Assembly: GCF_000761485.1 (NCBI RefSeq)
Contig: NZ_JPMX01000024.1
Location: 70,130-117,683 of the forward strand
From: Modestobacter caceresii
Lineage (GTDB): Bacteria; Actinomycetota; Actinomycetes; Mycobacteriales; Geodermatophilaceae
Direction of reading: 5' to 3'
DNA length: 47,554 nt
Shown here piece after piece: positions 14,953 to 24,108 of this stretch; the first letter of the stretch is position 1; each line of letters opens with the position of its first letter. A program made the translations under genes and the position numbers. The notes under the pieces are model-generated. The model was not told the DNA's origin. It was given only the letters and a program-made list of their open reading frames with translations, and did not search any database.

Positions 14953-15561
14953 TCAGGACGCTCGTGCGGCGATGGCGGCGTAGCTCCGATCGGGCCGTTC
15001 CGGGGACTGGCGCTGCAGTCGCTCCACCTCCGTGAAGCCCACCTTCGTCAGGTGCTGGGAGAAGGCGTCGACGGGCCAGCGGTAGGCGGTGACGACCTTG
15101 TGGTCGAACCGCGTCACGTCGTCGTGGCTGTCGAAGAAGCCGACGACGAGAACGCCGGAGGAGCCGAGGAGCCGGCGGAACACCGCGAGCACACGGTCGA
15201 GTTCTGGCGGCGGCAGGTGGATGGTCGAGTACCAGGAGAGGATGCCGGCCACGGAGTGCTCGGGGACGTCCAGCTCGGTCATCGAGCCGAGCTGGAACTC
15301 CGGGCCGGGATGAGTCGCCTGAGCGTGCGCGATGAACTCGGGGACCATGTCGACCCCCGTCACCTGGGCGCCAGCGGAGTGCAGGAGGGCGGTCCAGTGA
15401 CCGGGCCCGCAGCCGAGGTCGAGCACTGGACCGGGGAGCCCGGTCAGGTGCCGTCGCACGAGGGCGGTGTCGTCCTCGTGCTCCAGCCAGCCGCGGTCGA
15501 ACAGGTCGATGTACTGACCTGAGATGGTCGAGTACGCGTCACGCACCGGCCGGAGGTCCAC
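14953..15561 (-). CDS. Class I SAM-dependent methyltransferase
   Basis: A 202-residue enzyme with a Rossmann-type SAM fold: motif I VLDLGCGPGHWT, the acidic end of strand 2 (VTGVDMV), motif II/III around GSMTELDVP and ILSWYSTIHL, and a C-terminal beta cap. The DAYSTISGQYIDLFD opening is typical of small-molecule methyltransferases of the Methyltransf_11/25 type. Substrate unknown. The GTG at 15561 is chosen because TACTCT lies 6 nt upstream and the upstream frame is not protein-like. It interrupts the ctaCF-qcr cluster and is flanked by two very strong hairpins, so it is transcriptionally isolated and may be a later insertion. Confidence 0.9.
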   Translation of the reverse strand: MDLRPVRDAYSTISGQYIDLFDRGWLEHEDDTALVRRHLTGLPGPVLDLGCGPGHWTALLHSAGAQVTGVDMVPEFIAHAQATHPGPEFQLGSMTELDVPEHSVAGILSWYSTIHLPPPELDRVLAVFRRLLGSSGVLVVGFFDSHDDVTRFDHKVVTAYRWPVDAFSQHLTKVGFTEVERLQRQSPERPDRSYAAIAARAS

Positions 15562-15567
15562 CGCTGG

Positions 15568-15573
15568 AGAGTA
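15568..15573 (-). promoter_or_regulatory. Leaderless -10 element of the methyltransferase gene
   Basis: On the minus strand TACTCT ends 6 nt before the GTG start at 15561. Confidence 0.5.
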
Positions 15574-15652
15574 GGACTTGATGCACGCCGATGCGGAGGA
15601 CGACCGGGCCTGGAGGAGCAGCGGCTGGGCGGATCGAGCCCGGCGGAGATGC

Positions 15653-15690
15653 AGCAGGGCCCCGACGGAGGTGTCCGTCGGGGCCCTGCT
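15653..15690 (-). terminator. Terminator of the ctaE-qcrCAB operon, 16-bp perfect stem
   Basis: AGCAGGGCCCCGACGG (15653-15668) and its exact complement (15675-15690) flank a 6-nt loop, 17 nt beyond the qcrB stop in the leftward direction. It separates the operon from the methyltransferase promoter. Confidence 0.8.
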
Positions 15691-15707
15691 GTTGTTGGTG
15701 TCCTGCG

Positions 15708-17390
15708 TCAGTCGCGCGGAGCCTGCGGCCGACCGCCTTCGGAGGGACGGCCCCCCTCGGACGGGCGTCCGGAGGTGATGGACTGGCGGTCGGACTGCTC
15801 CGACTCCAGCCCGCGGGCCTCGAGCTCTGCCTGCCGCTGCACCTCGGCCGGCTCCTCGACCGGCTTGAAGAAGCCCTTGATCGCCCGGCGTGCGCCGCCG
15901 ACCTGGTTCATCTTCTTGGGCACGGAGGCGCCACCGTAGGCGAGCTGACCGTGGCCGTGCTCGTCCACCGGGCCGAGGGGCTGGTGGACCTCGATGAACT
16001 CGCCGCTGGGCAGCCGCCGGATGACCCCGGTCTCGATGCCGTGCTCGAGCACCTCGCGGTCGTGCCGCTGGAGCCCGATGCACAGCCGGTAGGTCAGCCA
16101 GTAGGCGAAGGGCGGGAGCACCAGGCAACCGATCCGACCGAACCAGATCATCGCGTTGAGGCTGAGGTCGAACTTCTCCGCGATGACGTCGTTGCCACCG
16201 GAGATCCACAGCACGACGTAGAACGTGAGAGCCATGGCGCCCGCCGACGTCCGGACAGGGACGTCGCGAGGGCGCTGCAGCAGGTGGTGCGATGCCGTGT
16301 CCCCGGTCAGCTTGCGCTCGATCATCGGGTAGAGCGCAAGGACGGTGAACATCAGGCCGGCCCCGACGACGGTGGGCCAGAACAGGGCCGGGATCGTGTA
16401 GTCGCCGGGCAGGTTGAGGTCCCAGGCCGGGAAGAGCCGGGTCGAACCGTCGAGGAAGCCGATGTACCAGTCCGGCTGCGAACCGGCCGACACCTGCGCC
16501 GGGTTGTACGGACCCCAGAGCCAGATCGGGTTGATCTGCACCAGACCGCCCAGGGCGGCGCACAGCCCGAAGACGATGAAGAGGAGTGCGGTCGCCTTCC
16601 CGGCGAACGCGGGGAAGAGCCGGTTCCCGACGACGTTGTGCTCGGTGCGACCGGCACCGGGGAACTGCGTGTGCTTCTGCTTGACCAGGATCAGCAGGTG
16701 CGCCGCGATCAGCGCCAGGATGATCGCCGGGAGGATCAGCACGTGGACGATGTAGAACCGCCCGATGATCTCCGTGCCGACGAAGTCACCGTTGAAGACC
16801 GCCCAGTGCGCCCACGTCCCGATGACCGGGATCGACAGGATGATCGCGCTGATGATCCGCAACCCGGTCCCGGAGAGCAGGTCGTCCGGGAGCGTGTAGC
16901 CGGTGACGCCCATGAGCAGCGCCAGGACCAGCAGCACGACGCCGATCAACCAGTTGGTCTCGCGCGGGCGGCGGAACGCACCGGTGAAGAAGATGCGGAG
17001 CAGGTGGACCACGATCGCGGCCACGAACAACAGCGCGGCCCAGTGGTGGATCTGCCGGATCAGCAGACCGCCGCGGACGTCGAAGGAGATCCCGAGCGTC
17101 GACTCGTAGGCCGCCGACATCTCCACGCCGCGCAGCGGTGAGTAGCTCCCCTCGTAGACGACCTCTTGCATCGTGGCGTCGAAGAAGAACGTCAGGTAGG
17201 TGCCGGAGAGCAGCAGGATGACGAAGCAGTAGAGCGCGATCTCCCCGAGCAGGAAGGACCAGTGGTCGGGGAAGACCTTGTTCAGGGTGCGGCGCAGCGG
17301 GCCGGCGACGATCAGCCGGTCGTCGAACTCGAGTGCCGCCTGGCCGATCTTGGTCGTCGGCGCACCAGGCGCCGCCGTGGTGGTGGCCAT
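15708..17390 (-). CDS. qcrB: Cytochrome bc1 (bcc) complex cytochrome b subunit
   Basis: A 560-residue membrane subunit that oxidises menaquinol and houses two b haems. Haem ligands lie in helix B ([11 protein letters not shown]115/H116, and H129) and helix D (H216 and H231). The quinol-site motif is PDWY, the usual actinobacterial form of PEWY. After about eight helices there is a hydrophilic C-terminal extension of over 100 residues, ending in a short repeat ([14 protein letters not shown]); long extensions are typical of actinobacterial QcrB. The ATG overlaps the qcrA stop (TGATG), so translation is coupled. Last gene of ctaE-qcrC-qcrA-qcrB. Confidence 0.97.
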   Translation of the reverse strand: MATTTAAPGAPTTKIGQAALEFDDRLIVAGPLRRTLNKVFPDHWSFLLGEIALYCFVILLLSGTYLTFFFDATMQEVVYEGSYSPLRGVEMSAAYESTLGISFDVRGGLLIRQIHHWAALLFVAAIVVHLLRIFFTGAFRRPRETNWLIGVVLLVLALLMGVTGYTLPDDLLSGTGLRIISAIILSIPVIGTWAHWAVFNGDFVGTEIIGRFYIVHVLILPAIILALIAAHLLILVKQKHTQFPGAGRTEHNVVGNRLFPAFAGKATALLFIVFGLCAALGGLVQINPIWLWGPYNPAQVSAGSQPDWYIGFLDGSTRLFPAWDLNLPGDYTIPALFWPTVVGAGLMFTVLALYPMIERKLTGDTASHHLLQRPRDVPVRTSAGAMALTFYVVLWISGGNDVIAEKFDLSLNAMIWFGRIGCLVLPPFAYWLTYRLCIGLQRHDREVLEHGIETGVIRRLPSGEFIEVHQPLGPVDEHGHGQLAYGGASVPKKMNQVGGARRAIKGFFKPVEEPAEVQRQAELEARGLESEQSDRQSITSGRPSEGGRPSEGGRPQAPRD

Positions 17391-18499
17391 CAGATCCGTT
17401 CCCGGTTCCAGTAGGTGGGGCCGACTGCCTCAATGTAGTCGCTTCGTGCCACGAAGTAGCCTTCGTCGTCGACCGTGATGGGCAGCTGAGGGAGTGGGCG
17501 GGTCGCCGGCCCGAAGACCGGCTTCGCGCCCTGGGTCACCTGGAACTGTGACTGGTGACAGGGGCAGAGGATCCGGCCCGTCTCCTGCTCGTACAGGGAC
17601 ACCGGGCACCCGGCGTGCGTGCAGATCTTCGAGTAGGCGACGTAGTCGCCGTAGGAGAAGTCGGCCTGACCCTCCCGTGGCTCCTCGCTGAACTGCTGCT
17701 CCGGCCGGAGACGGATCAGCATGGTGGCTGCGTCGGCCTGCCGGTTGCCACCCTCGACGGCCGGGAAGACCGTCTCGAGCGAACCGGGCTGCTGGTCACC
17801 CGGACGGATCGGGGTGCCGTCGTCGCGGAGGAGCCGGACCCCCTCGGCCCACGACGTGGTCCCGAGCGGGTTGCCCGTGTTGGGGTTCTTGATCAGACCG
17901 CCCAGCGGAGCGATCAGCATGGCGCCGAAGGCGGCGCCCATCACACCGAGCGTGCCCAGGAGCAGCTTGCGGCGGGGGAGCCCGGACTTGTCCAGGCCGC
18001 TCATCAGGGTCGCACCGGTGGTGACCCGGTCGAAGTGTGAGCCGTCGTGCTTGTCCTGCACCGCGGTCTCGTGCGGGAGGAGCTTCTTGACGTACTGCAC
18101 CAGGCCGATGCCGATGCACAGCAGCGACAGGCCCATCGCCAGGCCGAGGAGCGGGGTGAACAGCGCGCTCCAGGCGTCGGCGCCCACCTCCCACTCCCAG
18201 CCGGGGAGGAACCAGCCGGAGCCGGCGTAGACGACGAGGAAGGCGACGGCGAAGAACGCGGCGAGGGCGAACCACATGGTCACCTGGCGGGTGGCCTGCT
18301 TCTCCAGCCCCGAGCCCGGCAGGGGTCCGGGCTCGACGTGGAGGATCTCGACGCCGTCGTAGCGGGCGCCGAGCCGGTCCAGCTCCGTGCGGTCCATCGC
18401 CGCCAGCTGCGCCGGGGTGTGGTCGTCGTCCGGCCCGCCGTGGGTGGGGCCGGCGACGTCGCTGCCGCTCGAACCAGGGTGCTCGTCCGTCGTGCTCAC
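17390..18499 (-). CDS. qcrA: Rieske iron-sulfur subunit of the bcc complex
   Basis: A 369-residue subunit carrying the [2Fe-2S] cluster. Cluster boxes are CTHAGCP (ligands C293 and H295, disulfide C298) and CPCHQSQF (ligands C312 and H315, disulfide C314). Three membrane helices (about 75-95, 112-136 and 180-200) precede the Rieske domain, the arrangement special to actinobacteria. The double-arginine-like [15 protein letters not shown] before the third helix fits Tat handling of the folded domain. The GTG start overlaps the qcrC stop (GTGA) and the stop overlaps the qcrB start, so all three subunits are coupled. Confidence 0.97.
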   Translation of the reverse strand: MSTTDEHPGSSGSDVAGPTHGGPDDDHTPAQLAAMDRTELDRLGARYDGVEILHVEPGPLPGSGLEKQATRQVTMWFALAAFFAVAFLVVYAGSGWFLPGWEWEVGADAWSALFTPLLGLAMGLSLLCIGIGLVQYVKKLLPHETAVQDKHDGSHFDRVTTGATLMSGLDKSGLPRRKLLLGTLGVMGAAFGAMLIAPLGGLIKNPNTGNPLGTTSWAEGVRLLRDDGTPIRPGDQQPGSLETVFPAVEGGNRQADAATMLIRLRPEQQFSEEPREGQADFSYGDYVAYSKICTHAGCPVSLYEQETGRILCPCHQSQFQVTQGAKPVFGPATRPLPQLPITVDDEGYFVARSDYIEAVGPTYWNRERI

Positions 18500-19377
18500 G
18501 CCTTCGTCCCCATCCAGAAGATCCCGAACAGCAGGGCGCCGACGCCGGCGACCCAGAGCACCAGGCCCTCGGCGACCGGCCCGGCGCGACCGATCGGGAC
18601 GCCACCGGGGTCGGCCTGGTCCTGGATCGTCTGCACGTAGTCGATGACCGAGCGCTTCTCCTCGGGCGTCAGCTGGTTGTCGCCGAACACCGGCATGTTC
18701 TCCGGGCCGGTCAGCATGGCCGCGTAGATCTGCGCGTCGGTGAGGCCGTCCAGCGAGGGCGCTCGCTTGCCGGAGGAGAGCGCGCCGCCCTCACCGACGA
18801 AGTTGTGGCAGGAGGCGCAGTTCAGACGGAACAGCTCGCCGCCCTCGGCCAGCTCGCCGTCGCGCAGGTCGCCCGAGGGAACGGTCGGACCGCCACCGTT
18901 GGCCTGCACGTAGGCCATCAGCTGCGCGATCTCCGCCTCCGTGAACATCACCGGGTGCTCGGGGGCCTGGGCCTCCTGGCGGACCAGCGGCATGCGGCCG
19001 GTGGAGACCTGGAAGTAGACCGAGGCCGAGCCGACCCCGATGAGCGACGGGCCGCGGTCCTCCACGCCCTGCAGGTTGGAACCGTGGCAGGTGATGCAGC
19101 TCAGGACGTAGAGCTCGCGGCCGGCCTCGACGGCGATGGACTCGCTGTCCGACCGTTCGTCCGCGGCGATGGCCCCGGGGGCGAAGGCCGAGTAGCCCAC
19201 CCCGGTCAGGACCAGGGCGGCCATCAGCCCGGCCACGTTGGCCAGGCGGCGGCGCTGCTTGGAGCGGCGCCGGTCACGGGCGGCGGCGGCCGGCGTGCCA
19301 GCGACCGGCCGGCGACGCAGCAACCCGCGACGGCCGCCCTCGAGAGGGGCTTCGGACGAGGCCTTCGTGGTGGACAC
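18496..19377 (-). CDS. qcrC: Di-haem cytochrome c subunit of the bcc complex
   Basis: A 293-residue membrane-anchored protein with two CxxCH haem sites: CITCH (C94, C97, H98) and CASCH (C187, C190, H191). The second domain ends with ENMPVFGDNQLTPEEK, supplying an axial Met. An N-terminal membrane helix (about 45-72) and a C-terminal one (about 268-288) anchor it. Two haem domains replace the soluble cytochrome c, so electrons pass directly to the CuA site of CtaC in a supercomplex. The GTG start is 9 nt after the ctaE stop. Confidence 0.97.
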   Translation of the reverse strand: MSTTKASSEAPLEGGRRGLLRRRPVAGTPAAAARDRRRSKQRRRLANVAGLMAALVLTGVGYSAFAPGAIAADERSDSESIAVEAGRELYVLSCITCHGSNLQGVEDRGPSLIGVGSASVYFQVSTGRMPLVRQEAQAPEHPVMFTEAEIAQLMAYVQANGGGPTVPSGDLRDGELAEGGELFRLNCASCHNFVGEGGALSSGKRAPSLDGLTDAQIYAAMLTGPENMPVFGDNQLTPEEKRSVIDYVQTIQDQADPGGVPIGRAGPVAEGLVLWVAGVGALLFGIFWMGTKA

Positions 19378-19386
19378 CCGGTTTCC

Positions 19387-20001
19387 CTACTTGATCAGGT
19401 AGATCGTGATGAAGAGGCCCACCCACACGACGTCGACGAAGTGCCAGTAGTAGGACACCACGATCGCGGACGTCGCCTGGGCAGGCGTGAAACGGCCCAT
19501 GGTGGACCGTATGAGCACGAAGACGAAGGCGACGAGGCCGCCGATCACGTGCAGAGCGTGGAAGCCCGTCGTCAGGTAGAAGACCGACCCGTAGGCCGAC
19601 GACGCGATGGTCGTGCCGTGGTCGACCACGAGGGTGCGGTACTCGAACATCTGGCCCAGCACGAAGACCAGGCCCATCACGAAGGTGATGGTGAACCAGC
19701 GCCGCAGGCCGTACACGTTGCCGATCTCCGCGGCGAAGACGCCGAACTGACAGGTCACCGACGAGGCGACCAGGATCAGTGTGAAGAACAACGCATACGG
19801 CACGTTGAGCTCGGTCGGCTCCGGCGGCCAGCCGTCCTCTGCGCGGGCGCGGGCGGTGAAGTACATGGCGAACAGGCCGGCGAAGAACATCAGCTCACTG
19901 GCGAGCCAGACGATCGTGCCGACGCTGACCATGTTCGGTCGGGTCAGGGAGTGCACCCGCGAGGTGTCGAAGGTGCTGCTCGCCACGGGGGCCGTTGTCA
20001 C
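19387..20001 (-). CDS. ctaE: Cytochrome c oxidase subunit III
   Basis: A 204-residue, five-helix subunit III with family landmarks [17 protein letters not shown], the Glu-containing helix, [13 protein letters not shown], and the terminal [14 protein letters not shown]. It stabilises proton uptake in the aa3 oxidase. The GTG at 20001 has CATGAT (20008-20013, leftward) 6 nt upstream and no ribosome site, again a leaderless pattern though with C at the first position. It is the first gene of ctaE-qcrC-qcrA-qcrB; the frame stays open upstream through antisense of trpD, which is not protein-like. Confidence 0.96.
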   Translation of the reverse strand: MTTAPVASSTFDTSRVHSLTRPNMVSVGTIVWLASELMFFAGLFAMYFTARARAEDGWPPEPTELNVPYALFFTLILVASSVTCQFGVFAAEIGNVYGLRRWFTITFVMGLVFVLGQMFEYRTLVVDHGTTIASSAYGSVFYLTTGFHALHVIGGLVAFVFVLIRSTMGRFTPAQATSAIVVSYYWHFVDVVWVGLFITIYLIK

Positions 20002-20007
20002 GGGTTC

Positions 20008-20013
20008 ATCATG
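20008..20013 (-). promoter_or_regulatory. Candidate leaderless -10 of the ctaE-qcrCAB operon
   Basis: On the minus strand CATGAT ends 6 nt before the GTG start of ctaE. It departs from TANNNT at the first base, so it is weaker evidence than the others. Confidence 0.35.
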
Positions 20014-20123
20014 GCATCGGGACAGCCGCCCCACGACGCGGGGTGCGTGGGCGTGGCGCGCTCGGTCAGGCCACCTGTGACGGGCCCGGCACGTCGCCTC
20101 CCCACCCGTCGTCCCGGGGGCAC

Positions 20124-20129
20124 TAGGCT
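20124..20129 (+). promoter_or_regulatory. Leaderless -10 element of the pseudo-receiver/trpD pair
   Basis: TAGGCT ends 7 nt before the GTG at 20137; there is no Shine-Dalgarno sequence. Confidence 0.5.
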
Positions 20130-20136
20130 CGCGCGG

Positions 20137-20559
20137 GTGAGCCCTGACGCCGCACCGGCCACCGTGCTGGTCTTCAGCCAGCGGGCCGAGGTCCGCACCG
20201 CCGTCCGGACGGCCCTGGGCAACGCTCCGGCGCCCGATGTGGGGCCGGTCACGTACCTGGAGTGTGCGACCGCTGACGAGGTGGTGGCCGCCGTCGACCG
20301 GGGTGGTGTCGACCTCTGCGTGCTGGACGGTGAGGCGCAGCCGACCGGGGGCATGGGGATCAGCCGCCAGTTGAAGCACGAGATCGCCGACTGTCCGCAG
20401 CTGGTGGTGCTCATCGCCCGGCAGGCGGACCGCTGGCTGGCCCACTGGTCGATGGCCGACGCGACGTTGGCCTACCCGGTCGACCCGCTGACGGCGCCCG
20501 AGGTCGTCGCCGGGCTGCTCCGCGACCGGGCAGCACAGCGCCCGGCCGTCCGTCGCTGA
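20137..20559 (+). CDS. Degenerate stand-alone receiver-domain protein
   Basis: A 140-residue protein with the length and strand/helix rhythm of a response-regulator receiver domain and no output domain. D64 in LCVLDGEA aligns with the phospho-acceptor, and ISRQLKHE matches the usual helix 3. However, the acidic pair after strand 1 is replaced ([10 protein letters not shown]), the conserved Thr is Ala94 (VVLIARQ), and the conserved Lys is Tyr113 (LAYPVDP). It therefore probably cannot be switched by normal phosphorylation and may bind a ligand or partner. It lies 4 nt before trpD and diverges from ctaE. Assignment to the receiver fold is from pattern, not alignment. Confidence 0.7.
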   Translation: MSPDAAPATVLVFSQRAEVRTAVRTALGNAPAPDVGPVTYLECATADEVVAAVDRGGVDLCVLDGEAQPTGGMGISRQLKHEIADCPQLVVLIARQADRWLAHWSMADATLAYPVDPLTAPEVVAGLLRDRAAQRPAVRR

Positions 20560-20563
20560 CCCG

Positions 20564-21610
20564 ATGACGTCAGCCAGCCCGACCTGGCCCGGCCTGCTCA
20601 CCCGACTCACCAGGGGTGAGCACCTCGCGGCCGAGGACACCCGCTGGGCGATGCGCCAGGTGATGACCGGGGAGGCGACCCCGGCCCAGGTCGCCGGGTT
20701 CGTCGTGGCCCTGCGCGCCAAGGGCGAGTCCCCGGAGGAGGTGGCCGGGCTCGCCGCGACGATGCTGGAACAGGCGACCCCGGTGCAGCTGCCGGTGGAG
20801 TGCGTCGACATCGTCGGCACCGGGGGCGATGGCGCGCAGACGGTGAACATCTCCACCATGGCCGCGATCGTCACCGCGGCGGCCGGCGTCCCGGTGGCCA
20901 AGCACGGCAACCGGGCGGCGTCGTCGGCCTCGGGCACCGCCGACGTCCTCGAGGCGCTCGGGGTGGTCATCGACCTGCCTGCCCCGGCGGTGGCGCACTG
21001 CGTGCGGGAGGCGGGGATCGGCTTCTTCTTCGCCCCTGTCTTCCACCCCGGGATGCGGCACGCGGCGGCTCCCCGACGGGAGCTGGGGATCGGCACGGTC
21101 TTCAACTTCCTGGGCCCGCTGACCAACCCGGCCCGCCCGGTGGCGGCCGCGATCGGCTGCGCGGACACCCGGATGGCCCCGGTGCTGGCCCAGGTGCTCG
21201 CCGACCGGGGCACCCGCGCGCTGGTCTTCCGTGGGGACGACGGTCTCGACGAGCTCACCACCAGCACCACCTCGGCGGTGTGGGTGGTGCGCGACGGTGA
21301 GGTGGTGGCCGAGCGGCTCGACCCCACGGCGCTGGGCATCCCGGTGTCCGGGCCGGGGGCCCTGCGCGGTGGCGGGCCCGAGGTCAACGCCGAGGTGGTG
21401 CGCCGGCTGGTGGCCGGTGAGCCGGGGCCGGTCCGGGACGCGGTGCTGCTCAACGCGGCCGGGGCCCTCGCCGCGTTCGACCCGCGCGGGGCCCGGCTGC
21501 ACGACGCGCTGGGCGCCGGGCTGGAGCGCGCAGCGGCCGCCGTCGACGACGGCAGGGCGGCCGCGAAGCTGGCCGACTGGGTACGGGTCAGCCGCGCCGC
21601 CCGCGGGTGA
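20564..21610 (+). CDS. trpD: Anthranilate phosphoribosyltransferase
   Basis: A 348-residue enzyme of tryptophan synthesis that joins anthranilate to PRPP. The PRPP-binding loop VGTGGDG (residues 84-90), NISTMAA, and KHGNRAASS (113-121) are all present, as is [18 protein letters not shown]. The ATG is 4 nt after the stop of the receiver-like gene, so the two are probably co-transcribed and perhaps coupled. Other trp genes are absent. The same position next to ctaE is found in mycobacteria. Confidence 0.97.
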   Translation: MTSASPTWPGLLTRLTRGEHLAAEDTRWAMRQVMTGEATPAQVAGFVVALRAKGESPEEVAGLAATMLEQATPVQLPVECVDIVGTGGDGAQTVNISTMAAIVTAAAGVPVAKHGNRAASSASGTADVLEALGVVIDLPAPAVAHCVREAGIGFFFAPVFHPGMRHAAAPRRELGIGTVFNFLGPLTNPARPVAAAIGCADTRMAPVLAQVLADRGTRALVFRGDDGLDELTTSTTSAVWVVRDGEVVAERLDPTALGIPVSGPGALRGGGPEVNAEVVRRLVAGEPGPVRDAVLLNAAGALAAFDPRGARLHDALGAGLERAAAAVDDGRAAAKLADWVRVSRAARG

Positions 21611-21623
21611 GGACCCGGTCGCC

Positions 21624-21649
21624 CTCAGGCCCCGCAGGCGCGGGCTGAG
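21624..21649. terminator. Bulged hairpin between convergent trpD and AsnC-type gene
   Basis: CTCAG (21624-21628) with CTGAG (21645-21649) and CCCGC (21631-21635) with GCGGG (21640-21644), with a 2-nt bulge and a 4-nt loop. Weaker than the other terminators in the window. Confidence 0.45.
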
Positions 21650-21674
21650 CCGGCTACGTGACGTCCGGGTCGAT

Positions 21675-21965
21675 CTACTGGTCCGGCGACTCGAAGCCGA
21701 TCGAGAACGCGGCCTCCAGGTCGTGCCGGGAGTGGGCACGGAAGGCGATGTGCGTGGCGGTGTCGACGACGCCGGGCACCTTGTTGATCCGACCGGCGAT
21801 GACCTCGGCGATCTCGTCGAACTCGTGCACCCGGACGAGCGCGACCAGGTCGACGTCGCCGGCGACGGAGTAGACCTCGCTGACCCCGGGCAGCGCGGCG
21901 ACCGCCTCGGCCACCTCGCCGATCGAGTCGGTGGCGGCATCGATCATCACGATGGCGGTGATCAC
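21675..21965 (-). CDS. Stand-alone Lrp/AsnC ligand-binding (RAM) domain protein
   Basis: A 96-residue protein consisting only of the regulatory ligand-binding domain of Lrp/AsnC regulators: ITAIVMIDAATDSIGEVAEA, the effector-site stretch GVSEVYSVAGDVDLVALVRV, and a final helix, with no DNA-binding helix-turn-helix. Such domains bind amino acids and form octameric rings. The GTG start overlaps the stop of the nuclease gene upstream (GTGA), suggesting coupled translation. TAGCAT (21973-21978, leftward) also sits 7 nt upstream, so an additional leaderless transcript is possible. Confidence 0.88.
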   Translation of the reverse strand: MITAIVMIDAATDSIGEVAEAVAALPGVSEVYSVAGDVDLVALVRVHEFDEIAEVIAGRINKVPGVVDTATHIAFRAHSRHDLEAAFSIGFESPDQ

Positions 21966-23920
21966 GTCCGGGATGCTAGCCCGGTCGCGACCCGGCCGCG
22001 CCGTCCGGCGGTGCGCCCACCGGCTGGCGGGGCACCCGGGGCGACCCGGTCCGGCTGGCTGCGGGTGCTGAGTGACCGGGTGTCGGCGAAGGGGTCGCGC
22101 TCGGCGCGGCCGGCCTCCACCTGGGCGAGGAAGCCGCTGTAGTCGCCCGTGCCTGGGGTGCGGCTGGCCAGCGTGCCGGTCAGGTCGACCAGGCGGGTGC
22201 CGGGCTTCTCCATCCAGCGCAGCACCAGCTCCGTCTCGTCGACGGAGGCGGCCAGCTCGTCCTCCGGGCCGGTCGGGGTCTCGGCGGTGGTGCGCAGGTC
22301 GGCCAGGTGGCCACGGACGGACCGCCCCCGTTCGGCGACGCCGGCCGCGACCAGCCGGCCACGACGGACCACCGCCAGCTGCCACCCCCCGGCGCCGTCC
22401 GGCCGGGCGAGGACCAGTTCGGGCACGGTGGCCAGCGACTCCAGGCGCTGTCGGCGCCGGACCGCCCGGACCAGCACGGCCACCCGGTCGCGCAGCACGG
22501 CCGCCTCCTCGTACCGGCCCTCCTCGGCCAGCCGCTCGACCCGGTGCAGCAGCGGTGCGACCAGGTCGCGGGGGTCGGACTCGACAGCCGCCCGGAACAC
22601 CGTTGCGATCGAGGCGTACTCCTCGCGGCTCTGGTCGCCGGTGCAGGGCGCCCCGCACCGGCCCATCCCGGCCAGGGCGCAGGCGCTGCCCAGCACGGTC
22701 AGCGACAGGCGGGAGGTGCACTGCCGCAGCGGCAGGGACTCGTGCACGGCGGCGACGGCGGCGTCGGCTGCGCGCCGGTCGGGGAAGGGGCCGAGGAACG
22801 CGCCGGCCCCTGGGCGCACCCGGCGCACCACCGACAGCCGGGGGAACGGCTCGTCGGTCAGCCGGACCCACAGCGCGCGCTCGGGGAACCGGGACCGCCG
22901 GTTGTACCGGGGCTTGTGCTCGGCGATCAGCCGGAGCTCCCGGACGGCGGCCTCGAGGTCGTGCGCGCACGGCAGCGCCTCGATCCGCTCGGCGAGGGTG
23001 ATCATCTCGGTCATCCGGCTGCGCTGCTCGCCGGCGGAGAAGTAGCTGCGCACCCGGCTGCGGAGATCGCCCGACGTGCCGACGTAGAGCGGTTCGTCGC
23101 GAGGGCCGCGGAAGACGTACACCCCGGGGCCGGAGGGGACGTGCTCGGCGAGGTGGCGCTTGCGGCGACGCTGCGGGTCGACCTGGCGGGTCAGCCCGGT
23201 CAGCTCCTCCAGTGAGGTGATGCCCAGCGGCCCGAGGAGCTCGAAGAGCCCGTGCAGGACGTCGACGGTCGCGCGGGCGTCGTCCAGCGCGCGGTGACAG
23301 GGCTGGGTGGAGGTGGAGAAGTAGGGCGCGAGGGTGGCCAGCTTGCAGTTGGGCACCTCGTCGCGGCTGAGCAGCCGGCGGGCCAGGACGGCGGTGTCGA
23401 CCGAGGCGAACACCGGCCAGGGCACCCCGCTCGCCTCGCAGGCCGCCCGCAGGAACCCCAGGTCGAAGGGGGCGTTGTGCGCCACGAGGACGGCGCCGCG
23501 GGCGAACTCCAGGAAGGCCGGGAGCACCGCGTCGATCCGCGGTGCCGCGGCCACCATCATCGAGGTGATCCCGGTCAGCACGCTGATGTAGGGCGGGATC
23601 TCGTGACCGGGGTCGACCAGGGTCTGGAACTCGCCGAGCACCTGACCGCCGCGGACCTTGACCGCCCCGATCTCGGTGATCGCGCTGTCCTTGGGCGAGC
23701 CCCCGGTGGTCTCCAGGTCGACGACCACGAAGGTGACCGCGGCCAGGGGGGTGCCCAGGTCGTCGATCGTCGCCTGTTGGAAGCGTGGCCCGGCCTGCTC
23801 CCGGTGGCCGCTCGGCAGCGCCACCTGCCGCCACCGGGAGGGGGCGGGGCCCGTGCTGGGGGCGGGGGCCGGAGGGGGTGCTGGTGGCTGCGCTGACGGC
23901 AGGGCAGGTACGGACGGCAC
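21962..23920 (-). CDS. DEDDh 3'-5' exonuclease fused to a GIY-YIG/UvrC-like nuclease region
   Basis: A 652-residue fusion of the Rv2191 type. After a Pro-rich 45-residue N-terminus, a DnaQ-like exonuclease domain shows VVVDLETTG (D68, E70), VAHNAPFDLGF, and CHRALDDARAT supplying the His and last Asp. A GIY-YIG domain follows (GPGVYVFRGP, LYVGTSGDLRSRVRSYF), then a UvrC-like Cys cluster (GMGRCGAPCTGDQSREEY) and a UVR-like helix pair (LAEEGRYEEAAVLRDRV). It lacks the UvrC C-terminal endonuclease half. Likely a DNA repair nuclease. The GTG at 23920 is chosen because TAGCGT lies exactly 7 nt upstream. Confidence 0.9.
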   Translation of the reverse strand: MPSVPALPSAQPPAPPPAPAPSTGPAPSRWRQVALPSGHREQAGPRFQQATIDDLGTPLAAVTFVVVDLETTGGSPKDSAITEIGAVKVRGGQVLGEFQTLVDPGHEIPPYISVLTGITSMMVAAAPRIDAVLPAFLEFARGAVLVAHNAPFDLGFLRAACEASGVPWPVFASVDTAVLARRLLSRDEVPNCKLATLAPYFSTSTQPCHRALDDARATVDVLHGLFELLGPLGITSLEELTGLTRQVDPQRRRKRHLAEHVPSGPGVYVFRGPRDEPLYVGTSGDLRSRVRSYFSAGEQRSRMTEMITLAERIEALPCAHDLEAAVRELRLIAEHKPRYNRRSRFPERALWVRLTDEPFPRLSVVRRVRPGAGAFLGPFPDRRAADAAVAAVHESLPLRQCTSRLSLTVLGSACALAGMGRCGAPCTGDQSREEYASIATVFRAAVESDPRDLVAPLLHRVERLAEEGRYEEAAVLRDRVAVLVRAVRRRQRLESLATVPELVLARPDGAGGWQLAVVRRGRLVAAGVAERGRSVRGHLADLRTTAETPTGPEDELAASVDETELVLRWMEKPGTRLVDLTGTLASRTPGTGDYSGFLAQVEAGRAERDPFADTRSLSTRSQPDRVAPGAPPAGGRTAGRRGRVATGLASRT

Positions 23921-23927
23921 GGCGCGG

Positions 23928-23933
23928 ACGCTA
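23928..23933 (-). promoter_or_regulatory. Leaderless -10 element of the exonuclease gene
   Basis: On the minus strand TAGCGT ends 7 nt before the GTG start at 23920. Confidence 0.5.
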
Positions 23934-24108
23934 GGTCGCGGGTCCGACAGTCCCCGGGAGGCCACGCCGCGTGAGCCGTCGGCCGGGGCCGCGGGGCCCG
24001 GCTCGTCGACGCGTCGTCCGGGACCCCCGGCCGGGAGCTGAGCAGAACTGTCGGTGGTCGCTCCTACGGTCCGTGGTGTCTGGACCACAGGAGACAAGGA
24101 GAGCCGCC

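Noticed and set aside
15708-17390. QcrB has PDWY instead of the textbook PEWY quinol-site motif.
   Set aside because: PDWY/PDFY variants are the normal form in actinobacterial QcrB.
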